Positions 1-5,216 of a stretch of 5,268 bases of DNA are shown in pieces (position 1 is the stretch's first letter; every line of letters begins with the position of its first letter). Position numbers and translations under genes: made by a program. The DNA is from Frankiaceae bacterium. GTDB lineage: Bacteria > Actinomycetota > Actinomycetes > JAFAQI01. Below the pieces are notes generated by a model. It ran no database searches, was not told where the DNA came from, and saw nothing but the letters and a program-made list of their open reading frames with translations. The DNA lies in the NCBI GenBank assembly GCA_030840615.1, contig JAVEEE010000517.1:1-5268 (forward strand). The letters run 5' to 3'.

Positions 1-552
1 TTGATCGTCGAGCCGGGCACGCGGCTGGCGGCGCGAGTCGGCCGCGGCGAGCTGCCGATGCCGGACGACGATGTCCTCGCTGACCGCTACGCGATGGCCG
101 ATGAGACGTTGCGCGCCGCCGGCTTCGGTTGGTACGAGGTGTCCAACTGGTCCCGCTCGCCCGCCGCCCGGTCGGCGCACAACCTGGCCTACTGGACCAG
201 CGCCGACTGGTGGGGTGTCGGCCCCGGTGCGCACAGCCATGTCGGTGGCATGCGGTGGTGGAACGTCAAACACCCCACGGCCTACGCCGACCGCCTCCGC
301 GCCGGTACGTCGCCGGCCCATGCCCGCGAGCTGCTCGACCCGACAGCACGGCGCAGCGAGGACGTGATGCTGCGCGTCCGGCTCGCCGAGGGTTTGCCGC
401 TCGACGTCCTCAGCGACCGCGGCCGTCGCGAGGCCAAGGAGGTCTGCGCGGACGGCCTGTTCGAGCCCGTGCCGTACGCCGGCGGACGTGGCGTCCTGAC
501 GTTGCGGGGGCGGTTGCTGGCCGACGCCGTCGTACGCCGGCTCGTCGACTGA
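1..552 (+). CDS. hemW: HemW, radical SAM heme chaperone (3' part only)
   Basis: C-terminal 183 residues of HemW (formerly called a coproporphyrinogen III oxidase-like protein), a cytoplasmic radical SAM family protein that binds heme and passes it to target proteins. Frame 1 is open from the first base, and the opening TTG is an internal Leu codon, not a start. The family is roughly 380-410 residues, so the CxxxCxxC iron-sulfur motif and barrel start lie upstream of the window. Visible family landmarks, numbered from base 1, are EPGT (4-7), YEVSNW (45-50), HNLAYW (60-65), GPGAHSH (74-80), and the C-terminal HemN_C winged-helix part with SEDVMLRVRLAEG (119-131) and LTLRGRLLADAVVRR (166-180). 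It ends at TGA 550-552. The GAHS block and the RGRLLAD tail separate it from other radical SAM proteins. The assignment is firm; whether this copy is functional cannot be judged from the tail alone. Confidence 0.93.
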   Translation: MIVEPGTRLAARVGRGELPMPDDDVLADRYAMADETLRAAGFGWYEVSNWSRSPAARSAHNLAYWTSADWWGVGPGAHSHVGGMRWWNVKHPTAYADRLRAGTSPAHARELLDPTARRSEDVMLRVRLAEGLPLDVLSDRGRREAKEVCADGLFEPVPYAGGRGVLTLRGRLLADAVVRRLVD

Positions 553-557
553 CATCC

Positions 558-572
558 GGGGGGTCGCCCCTC
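558..572 (+). other. GC hairpin just after hemW stop
   Basis: Six-base stem (558-563 with 567-572, one G-U pair) around a 3-base TCG loop, 5 bp after the hemW stop codon. No T-run follows, so it is not a classical intrinsic terminator. It could be a weak T-less terminator of the kind proposed for actinobacteria, an mRNA 3' stabiliser, or chance in GC-rich DNA. Confidence 0.3.
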
Positions 573-615
573 CTGGCCGCGGAATGCCTGACCCGATGAG
601 CGGCGTTCCCTGCAC

Positions 616-1140
616 ATGGGAATCTTCCGGCTCAACCACGCGGTGCTCTACGTTCGCGACCTCGACCAGAGTGTGCGCTTCTACTCCGACGTGCTTGGGT
701 TCGAGCGCCTCGACGAGATGACCCCCGAAGGCTTCCACGGGGCGGCGTTCCTGCGCGCTCCCGGATCGACCAACGACCACGACCTCGGCCTTTTCGAGAT
801 CGGCTCGTCCGCCGGTTCGTCTCTCGCCGGCCGGCAGACCGTCGGTCTCTACCACCTCGCGTGGGAGGTCGACACCCTCGACGAGCTCGAGGCGACCGCC
901 CAGCGCCTGTCGGCCGCCGGTGCCCTTGTCGGCGCTTCCGACCACGGCACCACCAAGAGCCTCTACGGCAAGGACCCCAACGACCTCGAGTTCGAGATCG
1001 TCTGGCTCATCCCCGCCGACCTGCTCGACGACGCGGCGCGTGACAAGCGAAAGAGAATCTCGCCGCTCGACCTCCCGAAGGAGAAGGCGAAGTACGGCGC
1101 GCAGACCCGCGGCGGCGTCGGCGTCTCGATAGCCGGCTGA
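616..1140 (+). CDS. VOC-family protein, extradiol dioxygenase-like
   Basis: A 174-residue vicinal oxygen chelate (glyoxalase/catechol 2,3-dioxygenase fold) protein with two beta-alpha-beta-beta-beta modules, about residues 5-62 and 77-131. The opening LNHAVLYVRDLDQSVRFY places His8 at the first metal-ligand position; His80 (LYHLAWEV) and Glu127 (DPNDLEFEI, 120-128) complete a 2-His-1-Glu site. His110 and Tyr117 in SDHGTTKSLYGKDP match the second-shell His and Tyr of extradiol ring-cleaving dioxygenases such as CatE-like enzymes, suggesting an Fe(II) or Mn(II) oxygenase rather than a glyoxalase or resistance protein. Residues 132-174 form a charged tail. ATG 616 is chosen because the family fold starts a few residues in and an in-frame stop lies at 589-591; no good Shine-Dalgarno sequence is visible. 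It follows hemW by 63 bp on the same strand and converges on the permease gene with a 7-bp gap. The substrate is unknown. Confidence 0.85.
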   Translation: MGIFRLNHAVLYVRDLDQSVRFYSDVLGFERLDEMTPEGFHGAAFLRAPGSTNDHDLGLFEIGSSAGSSLAGRQTVGLYHLAWEVDTLDELEATAQRLSAAGALVGASDHGTTKSLYGKDPNDLEFEIVWLIPADLLDDAARDKRKRISPLDLPKEKAKYGAQTRGGVGVSIAG

Positions 1141-1151
1141 GATCTGCTCAG
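1137..1151. other. Small palindrome over two convergent stop codons
   Basis: CTGAG (1137-1141) and CTCAG (1147-1151) are exact inverted repeats with a 5-bp spacer. They contain the TGA stop of the VOC gene (1138-1140) and the TGA stop of the - strand permease (1148-1150). There is no T-run on either side. It is the only structure in the 7-bp gap between convergent genes, so it could act weakly in both directions, but a TGA facing a TGA supplies part of the symmetry by itself. Confidence 0.25.
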
Positions 1152-1906
1152 GTCACGTCGCGGCGCTGGAACAGCGTCGTCGCGAGAGCGAACAGCACCG
1201 CGATGTAGGCGCTCAGCGTGATGCCGGCGCGCAGTGTCGAGAGAGTGACCGGGTCGCCGTGGTTGACGTCGGCGCCGTGGTTGAGGAACGCCGCGACGTT
1301 GTTGAACAACGTGAACTTGTCGATCCAGTTCGGCAGCAGCACGAGCACCCGGTCGATGACCGCGAGGTAGACGAAGCCAGCGCCCAGCGCGAAACCGGTG
1401 TTGCGGGTCAGGCTCGCGATGGTGAAGCCGAAGATCGCGGCGAACACCGCAAGGGCGAGGGCCGTCGCGCCGTTGCCCGTGTAGGTGCGCCAGAAGTGTT
1501 CGCCGGCGTCGGCCATCGAGCCACGCCCTGCCACGGCAAGCCGCGCGAGGGCACCGACCATGACCTGCACGACAACGGCAGCAACGGCGATGACGAGGCT
1601 CAGCGCGGCGACCTTGGCGAGCATCAGCCGCACCCGCCGCGGCTCCCAGACCAGCAGGGCCTCCATCGTGCGGGCGGCCCACTCGGCACCGCCCGCGGTC
1701 GCGCCGATGATGAACGCGAGTGCGGCGAACGCGCCGCCGAAGCCGAGCCCGCCGTCGCTGACGAACCGCGCCGTCAGAGGTTCGCTGCCTGCGTGCACGT
1801 AGTTGCCGATCAGTGCGGCGAGAAAGATCGCCACGAACACGAGCCACAGCGCGCGGATCGCCCGCCGCGACAGCAGCCGGCGAAGCTCCACCCGGACAAG
1901 CGTCAC
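1148..1906 (-). CDS. ABC-2 type transporter permease
   Basis: A 252-residue integral membrane protein, the transmembrane partner of the ATPase encoded just before it. About six hydrophobic segments are visible, near residues 18-35, 55-73, 98-122, 147-166, 171-191 and 226-246. A basic cytoplasmic N-terminus (RVELRRLLSRRAIR) precedes the first. This topology and size match ABC-2 permeases of the bacitracin-resistance (BcrB) or antibiotic and lantibiotic-immunity export type. The start is GTG at 1906-1904, which overlaps the ATPase TGA as GTGA, a sign of translational coupling. A GGAG (1915-1918 on the other strand) lies 8 bases upstream inside the ATPase gene. The length is normal and no frameshift is seen. 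It likely forms a dimer with two ATPase copies. The transported substrate cannot be read from the sequence; export is inferred from the family. Confidence 0.88.
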   Translation of the reverse strand: MTLVRVELRRLLSRRAIRALWLVFVAIFLAALIGNYVHAGSEPLTARFVSDGGLGFGGAFAALAFIIGATAGGAEWAARTMEALLVWEPRRVRLMLAKVAALSLVIAVAAVVVQVMVGALARLAVAGRGSMADAGEHFWRTYTGNGATALALAVFAAIFGFTIASLTRNTGFALGAGFVYLAVIDRVLVLLPNWIDKFTLFNNVAAFLNHGADVNHGDPVTLSTLRAGITLSAYIAVLFALATTLFQRRDVT

Positions 1907-2859
1907 GTCGTCGTCTCCGCGCTGGCGTCCGCCGCCTCGTCCTGCGTGAGGCCGAGGAAAACCGACTCGAGATCCACGGTGACCGGGGTCAGCTCGCTGA
2001 CATACAGACCCCGCTCGGCCAGCGTCGCGGTGACCGTTGCGGGTTCGGCGACGGCGGTCACCGTGAGCCTGGTGTCACCGTCTCTGGCCACCCGGAAGCC
2101 CGCGGCCGAGAGGACGTCGTACGCCGCGGCGAGATCGCCGACCCGGACCCGCAGCTCACCGGTGGAACGGGTCGCGAGAACGTCCGCCACCGAACCGGTC
2201 ACCACGCATCGACCGTGCGACAGGATTGCGACCCGGTCGCAGACCTGCTCGACCTCACCCAACAGGTGCGACGACAGGAACACCGTCGTGCCGGAGGCCC
2301 CGAGCGACCGGATCAGCTCACGGATCTCGCGGATGCCGGCCGGGTCGAGCCCGTTGGTGGGCTCGTCCAGGATCAGCAGCTGCGGACGCTTGAGCAGCGC
2401 GGCGGCGATGCCCAACCGTTGCCGCATGCCGAGCGAGTAGCCCTTCACCCGGTCCCGCGCCCGGTCGGCCAGGCCGACCTGCTCCAGTGCCTCGTCGACC
2501 CGCAACCGGGGGAGTCCGGCGACATCAGAGAGCAGCTCGAGGTTGAGCCGGCCGGAGAAGTTCGGGAAGAACAGCGGCGTCTCGACCAGCGCGCCGATCT
2601 GCCCGATGACCTCGGGCAGCCGTTCAGGCATCGGCCGGTCGAAGACACTCAAATCACCGCGGTCGGCGCGCACGAGGCCGAGCAGCATCCGGATCGTTGT
2701 CGTCTTGCCCGAGCCATTGGGGCCGAGGAAGCCGAAGACACCGCCCTCGTCGACCTCGAGGTCGAGGCCGTCAACGGCGCGTTCGGACGGCCGGCGCCAT
2801 CGGCGGTAGGTCTTGTGCACCCCCCGCACCGCGATCACCGGCACGACATCGCCCCCCAT
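1903..2859 (-). CDS. ABC transporter ATP-binding protein with E-loop
   Basis: A 318-residue cytoplasmic ATPase that powers the neighbouring permease. All core motifs are present: Walker A GPNGSGKT (46-53), signature YSLGMRQRLGIA (141-152, the degenerate form shared with BcrA-like proteins), Walker B LLILDEP (161-167), D-loop NGLDP (169-173) and switch His198 (SSHLL). The Q-loop position holds Glu93 in LVETPLFFPN instead of Gln, as in bacitracin-resistance and lantibiotic-immunity ATPases. A C-terminal regulatory-type region (about 233-318) follows, with its predicted beta-alpha repeats. ATG 2859 has no clear Shine-Dalgarno; GTG 2844 (residue 6) lies 7 bases after a GGGGGG run and is a credible alternative that loses five unconserved residues. 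The gene begins 39 bp after the DUF6351 stop on the same strand and overlaps the permease start by 4 bp. Confidence 0.93.
   Translation of the reverse strand: MGGDVVPVIAVRGVHKTYRRWRRPSERAVDGLDLEVDEGGVFGFLGPNGSGKTTTIRMLLGLVRADRGDLSVFDRPMPERLPEVIGQIGALVETPLFFPNFSGRLNLELLSDVAGLPRLRVDEALEQVGLADRARDRVKGYSLGMRQRLGIAAALLKRPQLLILDEPTNGLDPAGIREIRELIRSLGASGTTVFLSSHLLGEVEQVCDRVAILSHGRCVVTGSVADVLATRSTGELRVRVGDLAAAYDVLSAAGFRVARDGDTRLTVTAVAEPATVTATLAERGLYVSELTPVTVDLESVFLGLTQDEAADASAETTT
1914..1918 (-). promoter_or_regulatory. Ribosome binding site of permease gene
   Basis: GGAGA on the - strand, inside the last codons of the ATPase gene, 7-8 bases before the GTG start of the permease. It supports GTG 1906 as the true start and independent re-initiation at the overlap. 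Confidence 0.55.
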
Positions 2860-2873
2860 GCCCCGACGGGGGC
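2860..2873 (-). other. GC hairpin abutting the ATPase start codon
   Basis: A perfect 5-bp stem, GCCCC/GGGGC, with a 4-base loop occupies the 14 bases directly before ATG 2859 on the - strand. It sits in the 39-bp gap between the DUF6351 stop and the ATPase start. No T-run follows. If formed in mRNA it would cover the ribosome landing site of ATG 2859, which could lower exporter translation relative to the upstream gene or favour the internal GTG at 2844. It could also be chance in GC-rich DNA. Confidence 0.35.
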
Positions 2874-2898
2874 GCCATGGCCACCGTAGGGCAAGGGT

Positions 2899-5037
2899 CT
2901 AGTCGAACGCGTGCGATCGGGGTGGCGCGCCCATCGGCGTACCGCCGTAGATGACATGACCCTTCGCGTCCTGGTAGGTCATCCACGCGATCGCGCCGCG
3001 CTGGTCGATTCCCGGACGGCTGTAGTCGCAGACGCCGTCCTTGAACACCTTGTTCAGCCTCGACCACTGCGTCGAGGTGAACGTGACGTTGTAGTCCGAC
3101 TTGCGCAACGGCTTGTAGCGACACTGCAGCGTGTCGTCCGCGAGCGGACCGTCGGCGCCGATGCGCGGAGTGCCGTACGCCGCGACGGTCTCGTCGCACA
3201 CCTCGCTCGGCAAGTCGACGCCGCTGCCGTTCGTGCAACGGTCGGCGACGTCACCAGGCTTGTCCGAGATGATCTTCTGCGGCAACGAGAGGCTGCGGTG
3301 GTCGCCGTTGACGCGGGCGAGCCACTTGTCGAGCGCATACACGGCGTCGACGGCGTAGTTGGCGTCACCGAGCAAGGGCACCTGGCCGCGCCACAGCACC
3401 TGGTTGGCAGCGGTGCCGAAGTTGCGCAGCAGGCGTGCGCGCATTGCGTAGGTCCGGTAGACGTCGTGGAACGCGCCGGGGTCGGGGCCGCGCAGGTCGA
3501 TGATCGCGACCTTGTCCAGGTTGTTGGCGCTGTCGACTGCGCCGCTCGTGTAGACCCGCTTCAGACCTGCCAGGTCCGGGTAGTTGCGGGACTTCTTGGT
3601 GTCGGCGTTCAGGTCCAGCCCGCCGACATTGGTGTTGAGGTCGACGAACTGCGCCGGCGAGATGAAGCCGGCGCGCAGTCCCTGCAGGCCGTACTGGATC
3701 CCGGAGTTGCCGAACGCGCGGTTGGCGAAGCCGTCGGGGCGCTTCCCGAACACGTTCACCATGTAGTCCTGCAGGGTGCACTTGACGCCGTGCGGATTGG
3801 TCTTGGGGTCGTAGACCTTGTTGGCCGGTACGCCGGGACAGCTGCGGCTCGGGTCGCCGGAGTTGGGGATGGCGGTAGTGAAAGTGATCGGGTTGCCGAC
3901 GTTGGGGTGGTCGAGCACCCGGCTGATGGCGACCGGATCCCAGGCCGTCCCGGCGTCCCAGCGCGACGGGTCCTCGAAGTAGCGCAGCAGCATCGTGTAG
4001 TCCTCGTACTGCATCGCGGACGACCACGCGTCGGTGAAGCTGCACTGCGGGCTGATGCCCTGGTAGACACCTGGGAACGCGTTCGCCACCTGCTGCTGCA
4101 CGAGTGACCCGCCCGAGCAGCCGCTGCCGATCGTCCAACGCAGCGTGCCGTAGTGGTCGATGACGTATTCCTTGGTCATCACCAGCGACTCGGCCTGCGT
4201 GATGATGTTGCAGTTGTGCCCGGCGTTGTCGAGAGCGTTGGACATGATGACAAAACCGCCGGCGAGCATGCCGGTGTCCTCGGTGCCCGGTGCGCTGCCA
4301 CTGTTGTATTGCGTGTCGCAGCTCGCGCCGTGCGTGATCACGAGCCGGTGGTTGAACTGCTTCTGCGGTGCCCATGCGGTCCACGGCTTGCCGGGCTGCC
4401 ACAGCGTCGAGATCGAGTATTGGTCGCGGTCGATGTAGCCGGTCTCGGTTCGGAAGATGAACGGCACTGTGACGCCGTCGGTGGTCGTCGTGCTCTTGAT
4501 CAGCGGGTCCGGCGGCGGGTTCTTCGGGTCATAGCTCTGCGTGCTGCCGTCGGTGCGCACGTAGGAGTAGGCGAACGTCGGCTTCTGGTTGCACTTCTTG
4601 TTCTTGACGCCGTTCTCGCACGTCCACGGCTGGATCTGCGGACCGGAGAAGACCGGCCCACCCTGCGGGTGGTTCGTCACCGTGAGTCGCGCCCCCCGGC
4701 CGTCGGGCAGCGTCGCCGTCACGAGGTTGCGACCGAGCCGCAGCCCGGTGAGCAGCCCCTCGCCCTTGGCGTTGGATTCGCGCCGGAACGCCGCCGTCAC
4801 ATCGCGGCCGTTGAGAAGCAGCCGCAGGCCCGAGGCCTTGACGCCGTGGGGGACCGTGACCTTGACCAGCACGTCGCCCGCGGAGACGAGGTCGGCGCGG
4901 TTGGACAGCGTGCTGATCCGTACGCCGCCGGCGGCACCGCCCGGCGACGCCACGGAGACTCCCGTCAGGGTCGCGGCGACCAGGACGAGGGGCAGGCCCC
5001 AGAGAACGGGACGATGTGGGAGGCGGCGCACGGACAT
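2899..5037 (-). CDS. Secreted DUF6351-family protein, probable serine hydrolase
   Basis: A 712-residue exported protein that I recognise as the DUF6351 family, widespread in Actinobacteria and without assigned function. Residues 1-36 are a signal peptide: basic n-region with RR, hydrophobic stretch 11-30, likely cleavage after Ala30 or Ala36. Residues about 39-122 look like an Ig-like beta-sandwich (LSNRADLVSAGD, LLLNGRDVT, LTGLRLGRN). The large remainder looks like an alpha/beta hydrolase. RLVITHG (231-237) resembles an oxyanion strand, and G-C-S-G-G (306-310) matches the GxSxG elbow with Ser308 as nucleophile. Asp514 or Asp519 and His524 (FHDVYRTY) are candidate triad partners. Twelve Cys in the mature chain suggest disulfides and an extracytoplasmic location. 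The start is set by GAGGAG 5 bases before ATG 5037; a TTG at 5073 would spoil the signal peptide. It precedes the ABC ATPase by 39 bp. Substrate unknown; an esterase-type role is inferred. Confidence 0.85.
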   Translation of the reverse strand: MSVRRLPHRPVLWGLPLVLVAATLTGVSVASPGGAAGGVRISTLSNRADLVSAGDVLVKVTVPHGVKASGLRLLLNGRDVTAAFRRESNAKGEGLLTGLRLGRNLVTATLPDGRGARLTVTNHPQGGPVFSGPQIQPWTCENGVKNKKCNQKPTFAYSYVRTDGSTQSYDPKNPPPDPLIKSTTTTDGVTVPFIFRTETGYIDRDQYSISTLWQPGKPWTAWAPQKQFNHRLVITHGASCDTQYNSGSAPGTEDTGMLAGGFVIMSNALDNAGHNCNIITQAESLVMTKEYVIDHYGTLRWTIGSGCSGGSLVQQQVANAFPGVYQGISPQCSFTDAWSSAMQYEDYTMLLRYFEDPSRWDAGTAWDPVAISRVLDHPNVGNPITFTTAIPNSGDPSRSCPGVPANKVYDPKTNPHGVKCTLQDYMVNVFGKRPDGFANRAFGNSGIQYGLQGLRAGFISPAQFVDLNTNVGGLDLNADTKKSRNYPDLAGLKRVYTSGAVDSANNLDKVAIIDLRGPDPGAFHDVYRTYAMRARLLRNFGTAANQVLWRGQVPLLGDANYAVDAVYALDKWLARVNGDHRSLSLPQKIISDKPGDVADRCTNGSGVDLPSEVCDETVAAYGTPRIGADGPLADDTLQCRYKPLRKSDYNVTFTSTQWSRLNKVFKDGVCDYSRPGIDQRGAIAWMTYQDAKGHVIYGGTPMGAPPRSHAFD

Positions 5038-5042
5038 GACGG

Positions 5043-5048
5043 CTCCTC
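5043..5048 (-). promoter_or_regulatory. Ribosome binding site of DUF6351 gene
   Basis: GAGGAG on the - strand, 5 bases before ATG 5037. It fixes the start there and gives a regular signal peptide beginning MSVRRLPHRP. The longer reading from TTG 5073 would run through this site and add twelve residues with two Cys ahead of the signal peptide. Confidence 0.75.
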
Positions 5049-5097
5049 GGCGAGCTGGACAGGCGCAGACCAATCAGCTTCGTTTTTCGCCGCGAAG

Positions 5098-5125
5098 GCG
5101 ACATCTCCTGTCGAACACCTCGACA
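5098..5125. promoter_or_regulatory. Candidate operator: three half-sites at 11-bp steps
   Basis: GCGACA (5098-5103), TGTCGA (5109-5114) and TCGACA (5120-5125) alternate in orientation, separated by 5-bp spacers. They form two overlapping inverted repeats: CGACA-N5-TGTCG (5099-5113) and TGTCGA-N5-TCGACA (5109-5125). Starts are exactly 11 bp apart, about one helical turn, so a dimeric regulator could bind side by side on one face. The last half-site overlaps the possible -35 of hrcA, and the array lies about 60 bp before the DUF6351 start. No known regulator is recognised. A looser TCGACG at 5128-5133 is out of step. Confidence 0.4.
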
Positions 5126-5146
5126 ACTCGACGCCGCCCGTATCAT
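5120..5146 (+). promoter_or_regulatory. Possible housekeeping-sigma promoter of hrcA
   Basis: TCGACA (5120-5125, five of six to TTGACA) and TATCAT (5141-5146, five of six to TATAAT) with a 15-bp spacer, shorter than the ideal 17. Transcription would start near 5152-5155, inside CIRCE, which is the usual placement for HrcA repression. The -10 element is the more convincing half. Confidence 0.4.
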
Positions 5147-5172
5147 TGGCACTCAAGGCGAGAGAGTGCCAA
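5146..5172. promoter_or_regulatory. CIRCE operator, binding site of HrcA
   Basis: TTGGCACTC (5146-5154), a 9-bp spacer, then GAGTGCCAA (5164-5172): a perfect inverted repeat of the CIRCE form TTAGCACTC-N9-GAGTGCTAA. The two differences from consensus are symmetric (A to G and T to C at the third arm position), so pairing is intact. It lies 44 bp before the hrcA ATG and overlaps the likely transcription start, as expected for autoregulation by HrcA. It is also 108 bp from the divergent DUF6351 start. Confidence 0.96.
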
Positions 5173-5202
5173 TACGGCACCGGATGTGCAGCTCGGGACA
5201 AC

Positions 5203-5208
5203 GGAGGG
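5203..5208 (+). promoter_or_regulatory. Ribosome binding site of hrcA
   Basis: GGAGGG ends 8 bases before ATG 5217, a strong site at normal spacing that fixes the hrcA start. Confidence 0.8.
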
Positions 5209-5216
5209 TGCGCAGC

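Noticed and set aside
1..3. TTG at the first base as a true start of a short protein
   Set aside because: HemW homologs continue upstream through this position, and Leu fits the internal LIVEPGT context; the gene is cut by the window edge.
1259..2889. Long + strand open frames opposite the ABC genes
   Set aside because: They are antisense to clear ABC ATPase and permease genes; the products are Arg/Pro/Ala-rich with no family features, as expected for shadow frames in high-GC DNA.
5038..5073. Longer DUF6351 reading from TTG 5073 (12 extra residues)
   Set aside because: The codon is TTG, the extension puts MVCACPARRGAV ahead of an already complete signal peptide, and a GAGGAG sits at ideal distance from ATG 5037.
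5111..5126. LexA SOS box suggested by TCGAAC
   Set aside because: The second half, GTTCGA after 4 bp, is absent; the symmetry here is TGTCGA-N5-TCGACA.
5151..5157. HspR HAIR element suggested by ACTCAAG within the CIRCE spacer
   Set aside because: HAIR needs CTTGAGT-N7-ACTCAAG; the bases at the partner position (5137-5143) do not match, so only one half-site is present.
5140..5172. Leftward promoter built from TTGGCA (5172-5167) and AATGAT on the - strand within CIRCE
   Set aside because: The spacer is 19 bp and the -10 match is poor; the TTGGCA is part of CIRCE. Not strong enough to annotate.
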